Source: Trinickia dabaoshanensis (GTDB taxonomy: Bacteria > Pseudomonadota > Gammaproteobacteria > Burkholderiales > Burkholderiaceae). Taken from it: a stretch of DNA of 64,000 nt. The notes beneath the pieces are model-generated. The model saw nothing but the letters and a program-made list of their open reading frames with translations, ran no database searches and was not told where the DNA came from. Numbering within the stretch: position 1 is the stretch's first letter; every line of letters starts with the position of its first letter. The stretch lies in the NCBI RefSeq assembly GCF_002879885.1, contig NZ_PNYA01000039.1, positions 1 to 64,000 on the forward strand, given 5' to 3'. Below, piece by piece: positions 37,876 to 47,226 of this stretch. The position numbers were made by a program, and so were the translations under genes.

Positions 37876-40155
37876 ATGAAGTTTCGTTTCCCCGTCGTCA
37901 TCATCGACGAAGATTTTCGCTCCGAGAACATCTCGGGCTCGGGCATCCGCGCGCTCGCGGAGGCGATCGAAGGTGAGGGCGTGGAAGTGCTCGGCCTGAC
38001 GAGCTACGGCGATTTGACCTCGTTCGCGCAGCAGTCGAGCCGCGCGTCGTGCTTCATTTTGTCGCTGGACGACGACGAGTTGATGCTCGGAGAAACGGGA
38101 CCGGATGGCGAGCTGCCCGAGCTCGCCACGGCCATTCTCGAGTTGCGCGCGTTCGTCACCGAGGTGCGCCGCCGCAACGCCGACATCCCGATCTTCCTGT
38201 ACGGCGAGACGCGCACCTCGCGCCATCTGCCGAACGATATTCTGCGCGAGCTGCACGGTTTCATTCACATGTTCGAGGACACGCCCGAGTTCGTCGCGCG
38301 CCATATCGTGCGCGAGGCGAAGGTCTACCTCGATTCGCTCTCGCCGCCGTTCTTCAAGGAACTCGTCAAATACGCCGACGAAGGTTCGTACTCGTGGCAC
38401 TGCCCGGGGCACTCGGGCGGCGTGGCGTTCTTGAAGAGCCCGCTCGGCCAGATGTTCCACCAGTTCTTCGGTGAGAACATGCTGCGAGCCGACGTGTGCA
38501 ACGCCGTGGACGAGCTCGGCCAACTGCTCGATCACATCGGTCCGGTGGCCGCCTCGGAGCGCAATGCCGCGCGCATCTTCAGCGCCGACCACCTGTTCTT
38601 CGTGACGAACGGCACCTCGACGTCGAACAAGATCGTTTGGCATGCGACGGTTGCGCCTGGCGATATCGTCGTCGTCGATCGCAATTGCCATAAATCGATC
38701 CTGCACGCCATCACGATGACGGGCGCCATTCCGGTGTTCCTTACGCCCACGCGCAACAACTTCGGCATCATCGGCCCGATTCCGCGCGACGAGTTCAAGC
38801 CCGAGAACATTCGCAAGAAGATCTTGGCGAACCCGTTCGCTCGCGAGGCGCTCGAAAACAATCCGAATCTGAAGCCGCGCATCCTGACGATCACGCAGAG
38901 CACCTATGACGGCGTCGTCTACAACGTCGAGATGATCAAGGATCTGCTGGGCGACTTTCTCGATACGCTGCACTTCGACGAAGCGTGGCTGCCGCACGCC
39001 GAATTTCACCCGTTCTATCAAGACATGCATGCGATCGGCGCGGGACGGCCGCGCACGGGCGCGCTCGTGTTCGCGACGCACTCGACGCACAAGCTGCTCG
39101 CCGGTATTTCGCAGGCCTCGCAGATCGTCGTGCAAGACTCCGAGCACGGCGTATTCGACCGGCATCGCTTCAACGAAGCGTATTTGATGCATACGTCCAC
39201 GAGCCCGCAGTACGCCATCATCGCCTCGTGCGATGTGGCGGCGGCCATGATGGAGCCGCCCGGCGGCACCGCGCTCGTCGAGGAATCGATCGCCGAGGCG
39301 CTCGATTTCCGCCGCGCGATGCGTAAGGTCGACGCCGAGTATGGCGAGGACTGGTTCTTCCAAGTGTGGGGCCCCGAAGCGCTGGCCGACGAAGGTATCG
39401 GCTCGCGCGATGACTGGATCTTGCACGCCGACGACCAGTGGCACGGGTTCGGCCCGCTGGCCGACGGTTTCAACATGCTCGATCCGATCAAGGCGACGAT
39501 CGTCACGCCGGGACTCGACATGGCCGGCGATTTCGGCGAGACGGGCATCCCGGCCGCGATCGTCACGAAATATCTGGCCGAGCACGGCATCATCGTCGAA
39601 AAGACGGGGCTCTACTCGTTCTTCATCATGTTCACGATCGGCATCACGAAGGGCCGGTGGAACTCGATGGTGACCGAGCTGCAGCAGTTCAAGGACGATT
39701 ACGACTCGAATCAGCCGCTGTGGCGCGTATTGCCCGAGTTCGTCGCTCAGCATCCGGCCTACGAGCGCATGGGCTTGCGCGATCTGTGCCAGGCGATCCA
39801 TAGCGTCTATCGCGCGAACGATATCGCGCGACTGACGACGGAGATGTATCTGTCGAATATGGAGCCCGCGATGAAGCCGTCCGAGGCGTTCGCCAAGCTC
39901 GCGCACCGCGAGATCGATCGCGTGCCCATCGACGAACTCGAGGGTCGAGTGACGAGCATCTTGCTGACGCCGTATCCCCCGGGCATTCCGCTGTTGATTC
40001 CGGGCGAGCGCTTCAACAAGACGATCGTCAACTACCTGCGGTTCGCGCGCGAGTTCAACGAGCGCTTTCCGGGTTTCTCGACCGATATTCACGGCCTCGT
40101 GGCGGAAACGTCGGGCGGGCGTACCGAATATTTCGTCGACTGCGTACGCATTTGA
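37876..40155 (+). CDS. Orn/Lys/Arg decarboxylase, large fold type I
   Basis: A 759-residue PLP-dependent amino acid decarboxylase of the acid-induced/biosynthetic group: N-terminal wing domain (residues 1-130, MKFRFPVVIIDEDFRSENIS), core domain with the PLP lysine in FATHSTHKLLAGISQ near residue 405, HCPGHSGGVAF near residue 177, and C-terminal domain ending LVAETSGGRTEYFVDCVRI. The ATG at 37876 lies behind a GGAG-like site. Which of arginine, lysine or ornithine it uses cannot be told; the neighbours dcd and an LprI-like gene give no hint. Products are polyamine precursors or cadaverine. Confidence 0.9.
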   Translation: MKFRFPVVIIDEDFRSENISGSGIRALAEAIEGEGVEVLGLTSYGDLTSFAQQSSRASCFILSLDDDELMLGETGPDGELPELATAILELRAFVTEVRRRNADIPIFLYGETRTSRHLPNDILRELHGFIHMFEDTPEFVARHIVREAKVYLDSLSPPFFKELVKYADEGSYSWHCPGHSGGVAFLKSPLGQMFHQFFGENMLRADVCNAVDELGQLLDHIGPVAASERNAARIFSADHLFFVTNGTSTSNKIVWHATVAPGDIVVVDRNCHKSILHAITMTGAIPVFLTPTRNNFGIIGPIPRDEFKPENIRKKILANPFAREALENNPNLKPRILTITQSTYDGVVYNVEMIKDLLGDFLDTLHFDEAWLPHAEFHPFYQDMHAIGAGRPRTGALVFATHSTHKLLAGISQASQIVVQDSEHGVFDRHRFNEAYLMHTSTSPQYAIIASCDVAAAMMEPPGGTALVEESIAEALDFRRAMRKVDAEYGEDWFFQVWGPEALADEGIGSRDDWILHADDQWHGFGPLADGFNMLDPIKATIVTPGLDMAGDFGETGIPAAIVTKYLAEHGIIVEKTGLYSFFIMFTIGITKGRWNSMVTELQQFKDDYDSNQPLWRVLPEFVAQHPAYERMGLRDLCQAIHSVYRANDIARLTTEMYLSNMEPAMKPSEAFAKLAHREIDRVPIDELEGRVTSILLTPYPPGIPLLIPGERFNKTIVNYLRFAREFNERFPGFSTDIHGLVAETSGGRTEYFVDCVRI

Positions 40156-40157
40156 CA

Positions 40158-41003
40158 ATGTCCAAGCCGAACCTTTTCATCGGCGCGTTCGGGGCTCGAG
40201 CCTTGCGATGCGCGCTGCTCGCAGTGCTTTCGATCGTACCGCTCGCGGCGCGAGCCGAGGCGGCGCGCGCCGATCCGATCGACACGGCGATGCAGAACTG
40301 TTCGGCGCGCGCGGATCGTTCGTCCACGCCGGGCCAGGTCCAGTGCATCGAGGCCGCGCGCGACGCGTGGCAGCAAGCGATCGATAGCGCGATGCGCTCG
40401 ATCGCCGCGAATGCGCCCGAGGATCAAAAGCGCGGCTGGGCACAGAGCCAAGCGCGCTGGCTCGCGTGGCGCACGGAGGAGCAGGCGCTACTGCGCGCGG
40501 TATTCGCGACGACGCGCGGCAGTTCGTACACGATTACGCAAGCAAACGTTTTGCTGCAGTCGGTGCGCGATCGCGCGCTCGCCGTGCGTCATGCCGCGGC
40601 GCGTTTCGCGCCGCCGGCGCCTGCCGTGGTGGCGGCGTCCGGGGCTTCGTCGGCTTCGGTTGCGGCCTTCGGAGGCAGCTCCGTCCCCGACGCGCCGGCC
40701 GCGTCGAGCCCGGTCGCGCCGCGCTCACAGAGCGAGGATGCGCGCGCGCACGAGGAGCGCATGCGTCCGTGCAACAGCGATGGCGCTTGCGAGCACGCTC
40801 AGTTCGACTTGCGCCGCTACGAGCGCGCTTTGCGCGACAAACTGCCGGCGCGCGCGCGGCCCACGCTCATGCGCGCGCAGCGGGCATGGTGGTTGTATTT
40901 CGATGCGACCTCGCCGCTCGGCACCGAGGCCGAACGCGCGGACTTGATCGGCGAACGCGTGGCGACGATCAAGCGATTGTCGGAGACTGTGGGAAGCGAT
41001 TGA
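40158..41003 (+). CDS. LprI-like lysozyme inhibitor family protein, two repeats
   Basis: A 281-residue secreted protein with a signal peptide (cleavage near residue 34, ARAEA). Two LprI/DUF1311-type units are visible: residues 40-150 (NCSARADRSSTPGQVQCIEA, then SQARWLAWRTEEQA) and residues 195-275 (CNSDGACEHAQFDLRRYERA, then RAQRAWWLYFDATS). An Ala/Ser/Pro-rich linker joins them. The ATG at 40158 is two bases after the decarboxylase stop, so the genes are coupled. LprI relatives inhibit lysozyme; whether this one does is unknown. Confidence 0.75.
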   Translation: MSKPNLFIGAFGARALRCALLAVLSIVPLAARAEAARADPIDTAMQNCSARADRSSTPGQVQCIEAARDAWQQAIDSAMRSIAANAPEDQKRGWAQSQARWLAWRTEEQALLRAVFATTRGSSYTITQANVLLQSVRDRALAVRHAAARFAPPAPAVVAASGASSASVAAFGGSSVPDAPAASSPVAPRSQSEDARAHEERMRPCNSDGACEHAQFDLRRYERALRDKLPARARPTLMRAQRAWWLYFDATSPLGTEAERADLIGERVATIKRLSETVGSD

Positions 41004-41079
41004 CGAGAGAGGGAGCGGGGCGGCGCCGGCTGGCTGGGCGCGACGGCTTCGGTTCTCGATCCACCGCCGCGCCGGGTGC

Positions 41080-42483
41080 TCAAAGCGTCTTGCGCACCGC
41101 TTGAACCGCCGCGCGCACTTGCTCCGGCGCCGTGCCGCCAGGATGATTGCGGCTTGCCACCGAACCTTCCAGCGTCAGATAAGCGAACACGTCCTCGCCG
41201 ATGAGGTGTGCGACGTTCGGCAACTCGGCGCGCATTTCTTCCAGCGTCAAATCGGCTAGATCGCAGCCGCGATCGACGCAGATGCGCACCGCATGGGCCA
41301 CCGCTTCATGCGCGTCGCGGAACGGCAGGCCGCGCTTGACGAGATAGTCGGCCAAATCGGTCGCCGTCGAAAAACCTTGCAGCGCCGCCGCGCGCATCGC
41401 TTCGGGCTTGACGGTGATGCCGGCCACCAATTCGGCGAAGATCCGCAGCGTGTCGGCCACGGTATCGACCGTATCGAACAGCGGCTCTTTGTCTTCCTGA
41501 TTGTCTTTGTTGTAGGCCAGCGGCTGGCCCTTCATCAACGTGAGCAGGCCCATCAAATGGCCGTTCACGCGGCCCGTTTTGCCGCGCGCCAGTTCGGGCA
41601 CGTCGGGGTTCTTCTTCTGCGGCATGATCGACGAGCCCGTGCAGAAGCGATCGGCCAGATCGATGAACCCAACGCGCGGGCTCATCCACAGCACGAGTTC
41701 TTCCGACAAACGCGAGACGTGCGTCATGACGAGCGCGGCCGCCGCCGTGAATTCGATCGCGAAGTCGCGGTCGGACACGGCATCGAGCGAATTGGCGCAG
41801 ATCCCGTCGAAGCCGAGCGTCTGCGCGACCGCGTGCCGGTCGATCGGGTAGCTCGTGCCCGCGAGCGCCGCCGCGCCGAGCGGCAAGCGGTTCACGCGCG
41901 TGCGGCAATCGCGCATGCGCTCGCCGTCGCGCCCGAACATCTCGACGTAAGCCAGCAGGTGATGGCCGAACGTTACCGGCTGCGCCACTTGCAAATGCGT
42001 GAAGCCGGGCATGATCGTTTCGGCGTGTTGCTCGGCCAAGTCGACGAGCGCCGTGCGCAAATCCTTGATCAGCCCGCCGATGCGGTCGATCTCGCCGCGC
42101 AGCCACAAGCGGATGTCCGTGGCGACCTGGTCGTTGCGCGAGCGGCCCGTGTGCAGACGCTTGCCTGCGTCGCCGATCAGCGCGGTCAGACGGGCCTCGA
42201 TGTTCAGGTGGACGTCTTCGAGGTCGAGTTGCCAGACGAATTCGCCGCGCTCGATTTCACCCTTGATTTGCGCCATGCCGCGCTCGATCGCCGCGAGGTC
42301 GTCGGCACCGATGATTTTTTGCGCGGCCAACATCTTCGCGTGCGCGAGCGAGCCTTCGATGTCCACGAGCGCCATGCGCTTGTCGAAGAAAACCGACGAC
42401 GTGTAGCGCTTGACGAGCTCGGACATCGGCTCCGAGAAGCGAGCCGACCAGGCTTCGCCTTTTTTGTGCAGTTGAGACGTCAT
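41080..42483 (-). CDS. argH: Argininosuccinate lyase
   Basis: A 467-residue fumarase-superfamily enzyme, the last step of arginine synthesis (argininosuccinate to arginine and fumarate). The family signature [16 protein letters not shown] is near residue 283, [19 protein letters not shown] near residue 112 and [10 protein letters not shown] near residue 210. The start ATG at 42483 gives [20 protein letters not shown]. It converges with the LprI-like gene and follows the anti-sigma gene by 99 bases on the same strand. Confidence 0.96.
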   Translation of the reverse strand: MTSQLHKKGEAWSARFSEPMSELVKRYTSSVFFDKRMALVDIEGSLAHAKMLAAQKIIGADDLAAIERGMAQIKGEIERGEFVWQLDLEDVHLNIEARLTALIGDAGKRLHTGRSRNDQVATDIRLWLRGEIDRIGGLIKDLRTALVDLAEQHAETIMPGFTHLQVAQPVTFGHHLLAYVEMFGRDGERMRDCRTRVNRLPLGAAALAGTSYPIDRHAVAQTLGFDGICANSLDAVSDRDFAIEFTAAAALVMTHVSRLSEELVLWMSPRVGFIDLADRFCTGSSIMPQKKNPDVPELARGKTGRVNGHLMGLLTLMKGQPLAYNKDNQEDKEPLFDTVDTVADTLRIFAELVAGITVKPEAMRAAALQGFSTATDLADYLVKRGLPFRDAHEAVAHAVRICVDRGCDLADLTLEEMRAELPNVAHLIGEDVFAYLTLEGSVASRNHPGGTAPEQVRAAVQAVRKTL

Positions 42484-42582
42484 GATGATGGGCGGTGAGG
42501 AAATGAGCGGATTGGCGGTAAGCCGAAACGGCGATAAGCGTTCGATTTTATCACCGCCGCCCGGGCCACCCGCCCACCGGCT

Positions 42583-43428
42583 TCAAGCCGTCGCCATCAA
42601 TGCGCCCTCGCAGACGACTGGGCCGGTCGGACCGTCGGTGCGGCGCGAGCCGCCCATCGGTTCGACGGAAACGGCCAGCTTCACGTACGCGTTCATGCCG
42701 TGCACCTTCATCGCAACGACCTCGCCGGCCGGCAGCATGCCGAGCGAGACCATCCGGCCGTCGCGCATGACGCCCCACAGTTGCTCGCTCTTGCCGGGCG
42801 GCGGCGCGTTGCCGCCGGTCATCCGGTGCACGCTCGCCATCGCGTTCTTGTCGTCCCACATCACGAAGGCCATCGTCGCGCTCTTCGGTTGATCGGGCGG
42901 CACGAGCGCCGCGACGTACGCCACGCGTTCGATCTTCGCGGCGCTTCGTCCGGTCGTTGGCGCGGTTTGTGTCGTTTGTTCCGTTTGTGCCGTTTGTTCG
43001 GCCGGTGCGCCTTGCGGTGCGAACGGTCGCAGCGTTACCGCAAGCGCGACCGCGGAGGCGAGCGCCAGACCCGTCGCGCCGATCGACCAGCCGCGCCAGA
43101 ACGCGAGCGATTCGAACCAGCGCGATCGGGCGCGGCCGCGGGCGGTTTGCGCGCCGGCTGCCCACGCGGCCGCGGGCGCGGCAACACCGGCCGCGCTCAG
43201 TCCGAGCCTGCGCTCGACGCCTTCCCACGCGCTCGCCGGCGGCGCCACGCTGGGCGCCAGCTCCGTCATCGCCGCGATGCGCGCTTGCCAGCTCTCGGCC
43301 GCCGCCCCGATGCGGCGATCTTCACGCGCAAGCGCCTCGAAGCGTTTGCGCGCGCCGCCGCGCAGCACGCCGAGCGCATATTCGGCGGCGAGGCGGTCGA
43401 TCAATTCAGGATGCCGGTGCAAGTCCAT
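42583..43428 (-). CDS. RskA-type anti-sigma factor
   Basis: A 281-residue membrane anti-sigma factor. Residues 1-80 form the cytoplasmic zinc-finger-like anti-sigma domain without a clear metal motif (PELIDRLAAEYALGVLRGGA); one membrane helix lies near residues 115-135 (WSIGATGLALASAVALAV); the rest is the periplasmic RskA domain, with PPDQPKSATMAFVMWDDKNA and GKSEQLWGVMRDGRMVSLGM. Its gene follows the sigma-factor gene by one base, as in SigK-RskA pairs. It should hold the sigma factor inactive until a signal triggers its proteolysis. Confidence 0.85.
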   Translation of the reverse strand: MDLHRHPELIDRLAAEYALGVLRGGARKRFEALAREDRRIGAAAESWQARIAAMTELAPSVAPPASAWEGVERRLGLSAAGVAAPAAAWAAGAQTARGRARSRWFESLAFWRGWSIGATGLALASAVALAVTLRPFAPQGAPAEQTAQTEQTTQTAPTTGRSAAKIERVAYVAALVPPDQPKSATMAFVMWDDKNAMASVHRMTGGNAPPPGKSEQLWGVMRDGRMVSLGMLPAGEVVAMKVHGMNAYVKLAVSVEPMGGSRRTDGPTGPVVCEGALMATA

Positions 43429-43429
43429 C

Positions 43430-44020
43430 TCACTTGCCCCCCATGCAAATCTTCAGTTTTTCAAGCCCGCGGCGCACCCACGACTTGACCGTGCCGAGCG
43501 GCACCGATAGCTGCTCGGCGATCTCGCTGTGGCTTTGATCGCGCAGGTACGCGAGTGCGACCGCTTGGCGCTGGCTCGCATCGAGCCGCGCGAGGCAAAT
43601 GGCCAACTGCTTCGCTTGTTCGGACAAAAGCGCCGTATCGGCCGGATCGCGCTCGTCGCCCGCGATGACTTCGTCGAACGAGTCGCTCCATTCGGTGAGC
43701 AGCGCCGAGCCGTCGGCTGCGACGGCTTTTTGCCGGCGCAGGCAGTCCAGCGAGCGATTGCGGACGATCGCGGCCATCCACGTGAGCGGGGCCGCAAGCG
43801 TCTCGCGATAATCGCCCGCATGGCGCCAGATGTTGACGAACGACTCTTGCAATGCTTCCTCCGCCCACTCGCGCTTCACCAATATACGCAGCGCGACGCC
43901 AAACAGTTTCGCGCTGGTGAGCTCATAGAGCGTGCGCAGCGCGCGGGCGTCGCGTGCCGCGACGCGCTCGAGCAGAGCCGCAAGGGCGGGCGGCGTGGGT
44001 TCGTTGGGCAATGTGGTCAT
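43430..44020 (-). CDS. ECF sigma-70 family factor
   Basis: A 196-residue alternative sigma factor with region 2 (residues 25-95: TLYELTSAKLFGVALRIL, then SFVNIWRHAGDYRETLAAPL) and region 4 (residues 130-190: DASQRQAVALAYLRDQSHSE, then LSVPLGTVKSWVRRGLEKL). It resembles SigK/ECF19-type factors. It is followed at once by the RskA-type gene. The stimulus and target promoter are unknown. A TAAGAT sequence about 40 bases upstream may be part of its promoter. Confidence 0.87.
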   Translation of the reverse strand: MTTLPNEPTPPALAALLERVAARDARALRTLYELTSAKLFGVALRILVKREWAEEALQESFVNIWRHAGDYRETLAAPLTWMAAIVRNRSLDCLRRQKAVAADGSALLTEWSDSFDEVIAGDERDPADTALLSEQAKQLAICLARLDASQRQAVALAYLRDQSHSEIAEQLSVPLGTVKSWVRRGLEKLKICMGGK

Positions 44021-44092
44021 AAGGCGGCTTTCGCGCCGTCGTGGGTTTAGGGCGCTATCTTACTGCCTGCGTAATGGCGGCCGCGCCCCGGG

Positions 44093-44929
44093 TTACGCGC
44101 GCACAAGGACCACGAGCAGCAGGTCTTCGCGATGCGCGGGACGCAGCGTGATCTGATCGTAGACGACGCGGCCGTATCGCGGATGGTCGAACGCACGGCT
44201 GCCGCCTTCGCGTTCGCCGACATCTTGGGACGCCCAGAATTGCACGAATTCGTCGCTCGCGGCGGAGAGCGCGTCGATCAGCGCCCGGGTAGGGCCGTCG
44301 CTCAAATGGCGGATCGAATCGGCGCGAAACTCGGCCACGAGGCGGCGCGCACGGGTTTCCCAATCGACGATCAGTTGGCGCGCCGCCGGCTCGCAGAAGG
44401 TGAAGCGCAGCAAGTTGCGTTCGCGCGCGGCATCGGGCGGGCCATCGAGCCAGCCGACGAAGAGTTCGGCCGCTTGGGCGTTCCACGCGAGCGCGTTCCA
44501 TTGGCGATCGAGCACATAGGCGGGCGCATCGAGCAGCCCCACGGTCGCGATCAGCGCGGCGGGCGCGTCGTTCGACGCCGGCGTGGGTTCGGCCGGGTCG
44601 CGTTCCCCGGCCAACTCGAATAGATACGCGCGTTCGGCGCGCGACAAGCGCAGCGCCACGGCGATGCGGGCGAGCGCATCGGCGGAGGCCGAGACGGGAC
44701 GGCCTTGCTCGATCCATGTGTACCAGGTCGGACTCACGCCGCACATTTGGGCGACTTCCTCCCGGCGCAGCCCCGGCGTGCGCCGCCGCGGGCCCGGCGG
44801 CAGGCCGACCGCCTGCGGGGTGAGCCGCTCGCGATGGGCGCGAATGAACTCGCCGAGGGCGCGCGCCGGCGAGGCTTCCAGTGCCGTTGCCGGTGTCGCC
44901 GCGGCAGCGGGCTGAGCGGTGGTCGTCAT
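44093..44929 (-). CDS. XRE-family regulator with MmyB-like ligand domain
   Basis: A 278-residue DNA-binding protein with an N-terminal Cro/C1-type helix-turn-helix (FIRAHRERLTPQAVGLPPG, then VAQMCGVSPTWYTWIEQGRP, residues 27-85) and a MmyB-type ligand-binding domain from about residue 115 (YVLDRQWNALAWNAQAAELF, VAEFRADSIRHLSDGP). MmyB-like regulators bind fatty acids or similar ligands and often control a neighbouring enzyme. The nearest candidate is the divergent methyltransferase gene, 230 bases away. The gap between them has AT-poor sequence with no operator I can name. Confidence 0.83.
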   Translation of the reverse strand: MTTTAQPAAAATPATALEASPARALGEFIRAHRERLTPQAVGLPPGPRRRTPGLRREEVAQMCGVSPTWYTWIEQGRPVSASADALARIAVALRLSRAERAYLFELAGERDPAEPTPASNDAPAALIATVGLLDAPAYVLDRQWNALAWNAQAAELFVGWLDGPPDAARERNLLRFTFCEPAARQLIVDWETRARRLVAEFRADSIRHLSDGPTRALIDALSAASDEFVQFWASQDVGEREGGSRAFDHPRYGRVVYDQITLRPAHREDLLLVVLVRA

Positions 44930-45159
44930 GGTTGGCGAAATGGTCGAGTGGGGTAAATCGGACGAATCGAGTCGAGCGGCGCGGCGGCCGAAGCCGGGTA
45001 GATCCGATACCGGGATATTCGCTTAGCTTGTACCGGTACCCGCGCGGTCATATTGTAGCGGGACGCGTCGTCGACATGGCCGTTTTTGGCGGCCATCGGG
45101 CGACGCCCACGCCGGTCTGCCGGCTTTTCCCCCTCATTCGCCGCCCAAGGAGTGCACCG

Positions 45160-45912
45160 ATGAAACACCACGACCAGGTCGCAGAAGCATTCGGCTCGAC
45201 CGCCGCCGCCTATCTGACGAGCCCGACTCACGCGAGCGGCGCCGACCTGGAGACCCTGGCGCAAGCGGTCGCATCGACGCCGGGCGCCGATGTGCTCGAT
45301 CTCGGATGCGGGGCGGGGCATGCGAGCTTTGCCGTCGCGCCCCACGCACGCTCCGTCGTGGCCTATGACATCGCGGAACCGATGCTCGCGACGGTTGCCG
45401 CGGCGGCCCGCGACAAAGGGCTCGCCAATATCCGCACGCAACAAGGCCCGGCAGAGCGGTTGCCGTTTGCCGATGCGTCGTTCGATTGGGTCGTGAGCCG
45501 CTTCAGCGCACATCATTGGCGTGACTTGCCGCGCGCCTTGGCCGAGCTGCGCCGCGTGCTCAAGCCGGGCGGCCGAGTGCTCTTCGTCGACGTGGCCGGC
45601 GCCGACGATCCGCTGTTCGACACGCATTTGCAGGCCGTGGAAGTGCTGCGCGACGGCTCGCACGTGCACAACTATCGCGCCGGCGAATGGCTCGCGCTGT
45701 TTGCCGCCGCCGGCTGCTCGGCAAGCGTGCGCGGCCGTTGGCGCGTGCCGATCGAGTTCGCTTCGTGGGTGGCGCGCATGCGTACGCCGGCCGAGCGCGT
45801 CGAGGCGATCCGCTCGCTCTGGCGAAGCGCGCCCGACGAAGTGCGCGAGTACTACGGCGTGCAGCCCGACGGCTCGTTCATGCTCGACGTCGTGATGATC
45901 GAGGCGCGTTGA
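45160..45912 (+). CDS. Class I SAM-dependent methyltransferase
   Basis: A 250-residue methyltransferase of the UbiE/COQ5-like class. SAM-binding motif I is VLDLGCGAGHASF near residue 46; AYDIAEPMLATV and RLPFADASFDWVVSRF are the following motifs; LRRVLKPGGRVLFVDV is near residue 137. The substrate is unknown. The ATG at 45160 follows AAGGAG at good distance; an open frame to 44881 has no homology. It is divergent from an XRE/MmyB regulator that may control it. Confidence 0.85.
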   Translation: MKHHDQVAEAFGSTAAAYLTSPTHASGADLETLAQAVASTPGADVLDLGCGAGHASFAVAPHARSVVAYDIAEPMLATVAAAARDKGLANIRTQQGPAERLPFADASFDWVVSRFSAHHWRDLPRALAELRRVLKPGGRVLFVDVAGADDPLFDTHLQAVEVLRDGSHVHNYRAGEWLALFAAAGCSASVRGRWRVPIEFASWVARMRTPAERVEAIRSLWRSAPDEVREYYGVQPDGSFMLDVVMIEAR

Positions 45913-45971
45913 GCCGGGGACTCATGACGGCGCGCCGGCGGCGGCAGCGGCACACCGCCGGCCGCCCGCCC

Positions 45972-47177
45972 TCAAGGAGCGATGGCCGCGTAGCGTGCCG
46001 CCCAAGCGCGGGCCCACTCGGCGAGCGCGTCGCCGGCCATCGGCGGGCCGACGAAGTCGCCTTGGGCCACGTCGCATGACAAATCGCGCAACACCGTCCA
46101 GTCGTCGAAATCGTCGATGCCGTGCGCGATCGTGCGCATGTTCAACTGGCGCGCGAGCACGAGGCTCGCTTTGACGATGGCGCCGAGCGAGTCGTCGCGG
46201 CTCGCGCCGTGGACGAAACCGCCGTGCAACTTCAACTCGTCGAACGGCACGTCGCGCAGGTGGGCGAGCGACGCTTGGCCGGTGCCGAAATCGTCGAGCA
46301 ACAGACTGACGCGCTTCAAGCGCAATCGCGTCAACACATCGAGCGATACGAGCCCGTCGCGCGTGATGTGGGCCGTGTTGATTTCGAGGACGATGCGAGA
46401 CAGCGGGAAACCGGCCCCCTTCGCCGCATCGACGATGAAGTCGGGAAAATCGAGCGCCGCCAGATCGTCCATCGACAAATTGACGGCGACGCGAAAATCG
46501 TCGCCCAAGCCTTCCCATCGCGCCGCTTGCTCAAGCGTCTGGGGCAGCATCGTGCGCGTCAAATCGTTCAGGACGCCTAAGTGATGGGCGTCGAGCAAGC
46601 GTTCGGCCGAGATCAAGCCCTCGCGAGGATGTTGCCATGCGACGATCGCTTCGACGCCGGTCACGTCCCCCGTGGCGAACGCCACTTGCGGCTGATAGCG
46701 GGTCACGATTTGCCCGGCGGCGATCGCCGCGCGTAGCTCCTCGGCCGAATAAGCGCCGCGTGGTTCGCCGATAGGCGCGGGCGGCTTCACGCAGTGCAGC
46801 CGCTGCTGCAACTGCTCGCGTGTGGCCGGTTTCGCGAGCGAGCCGAGCACGTGCAGGCCGCGCGAATAGGCGAGCTTTTCGGCGCTCTTGAGCACGCGCG
46901 CGTCCTCGCCGCTCACGAGCACCACTTGGCCGTCGTAGCCGCGCTGGACGAGTTGCCGAAGAAACTCGACGCCGTCCATGCCGGGCATCTGCAGATCGGT
47001 GAAGACGACATCGACCTGATGATCTTGCGTTTCGAGCACGCGCAGCGCGTCGTGCGCATGCTCGTACGAAAGGATGTCTTCGTAGCCGAGGGCGGTCAGC
47101 TGCCGCACGAGGACTTTCAAAACGAACGGCTCGTCGTCCACGACGAGAATCTTGCGGGGACGTGTGCTGTGCTCCAT
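45972..47177 (-). CDS. RocR-like response regulator with altered EAL domain
   Basis: A 401-residue REC-EAL protein. The receiver (residues 9-130) has its phosphorylatable Asp61 in FTDLQMPGMDG. The EAL domain (about 145-395) has EAI (Glu176), Asn233 (VNLS), Glu265, Asp295-Asp296 (LDDFGTG), Lys316 and Gln372, numbers that coincide with those of P. aeruginosa RocR as I know it. Two catalytic acids differ: Asp318 is His (KLHGG where KID is usual) and Glu352 is His (IAHGID where IAEGVE is usual). c-di-GMP hydrolysis should be weak or absent; binding could persist. It is the last gene of the minus-strand signalling group. Confidence 0.88.
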   Translation of the reverse strand: MEHSTRPRKILVVDDEPFVLKVLVRQLTALGYEDILSYEHAHDALRVLETQDHQVDVVFTDLQMPGMDGVEFLRQLVQRGYDGQVVLVSGEDARVLKSAEKLAYSRGLHVLGSLAKPATREQLQQRLHCVKPPAPIGEPRGAYSAEELRAAIAAGQIVTRYQPQVAFATGDVTGVEAIVAWQHPREGLISAERLLDAHHLGVLNDLTRTMLPQTLEQAARWEGLGDDFRVAVNLSMDDLAALDFPDFIVDAAKGAGFPLSRIVLEINTAHITRDGLVSLDVLTRLRLKRVSLLLDDFGTGQASLAHLRDVPFDELKLHGGFVHGASRDDSLGAIVKASLVLARQLNMRTIAHGIDDFDDWTVLRDLSCDVAQGDFVGPPMAGDALAEWARAWAARYAAIAP

Positions 47178-47226
47178 GTGCTGGGCCTAAATCGTTACCT
47201 GTTGCATCGCTTGGCGGGTGTTTCGT

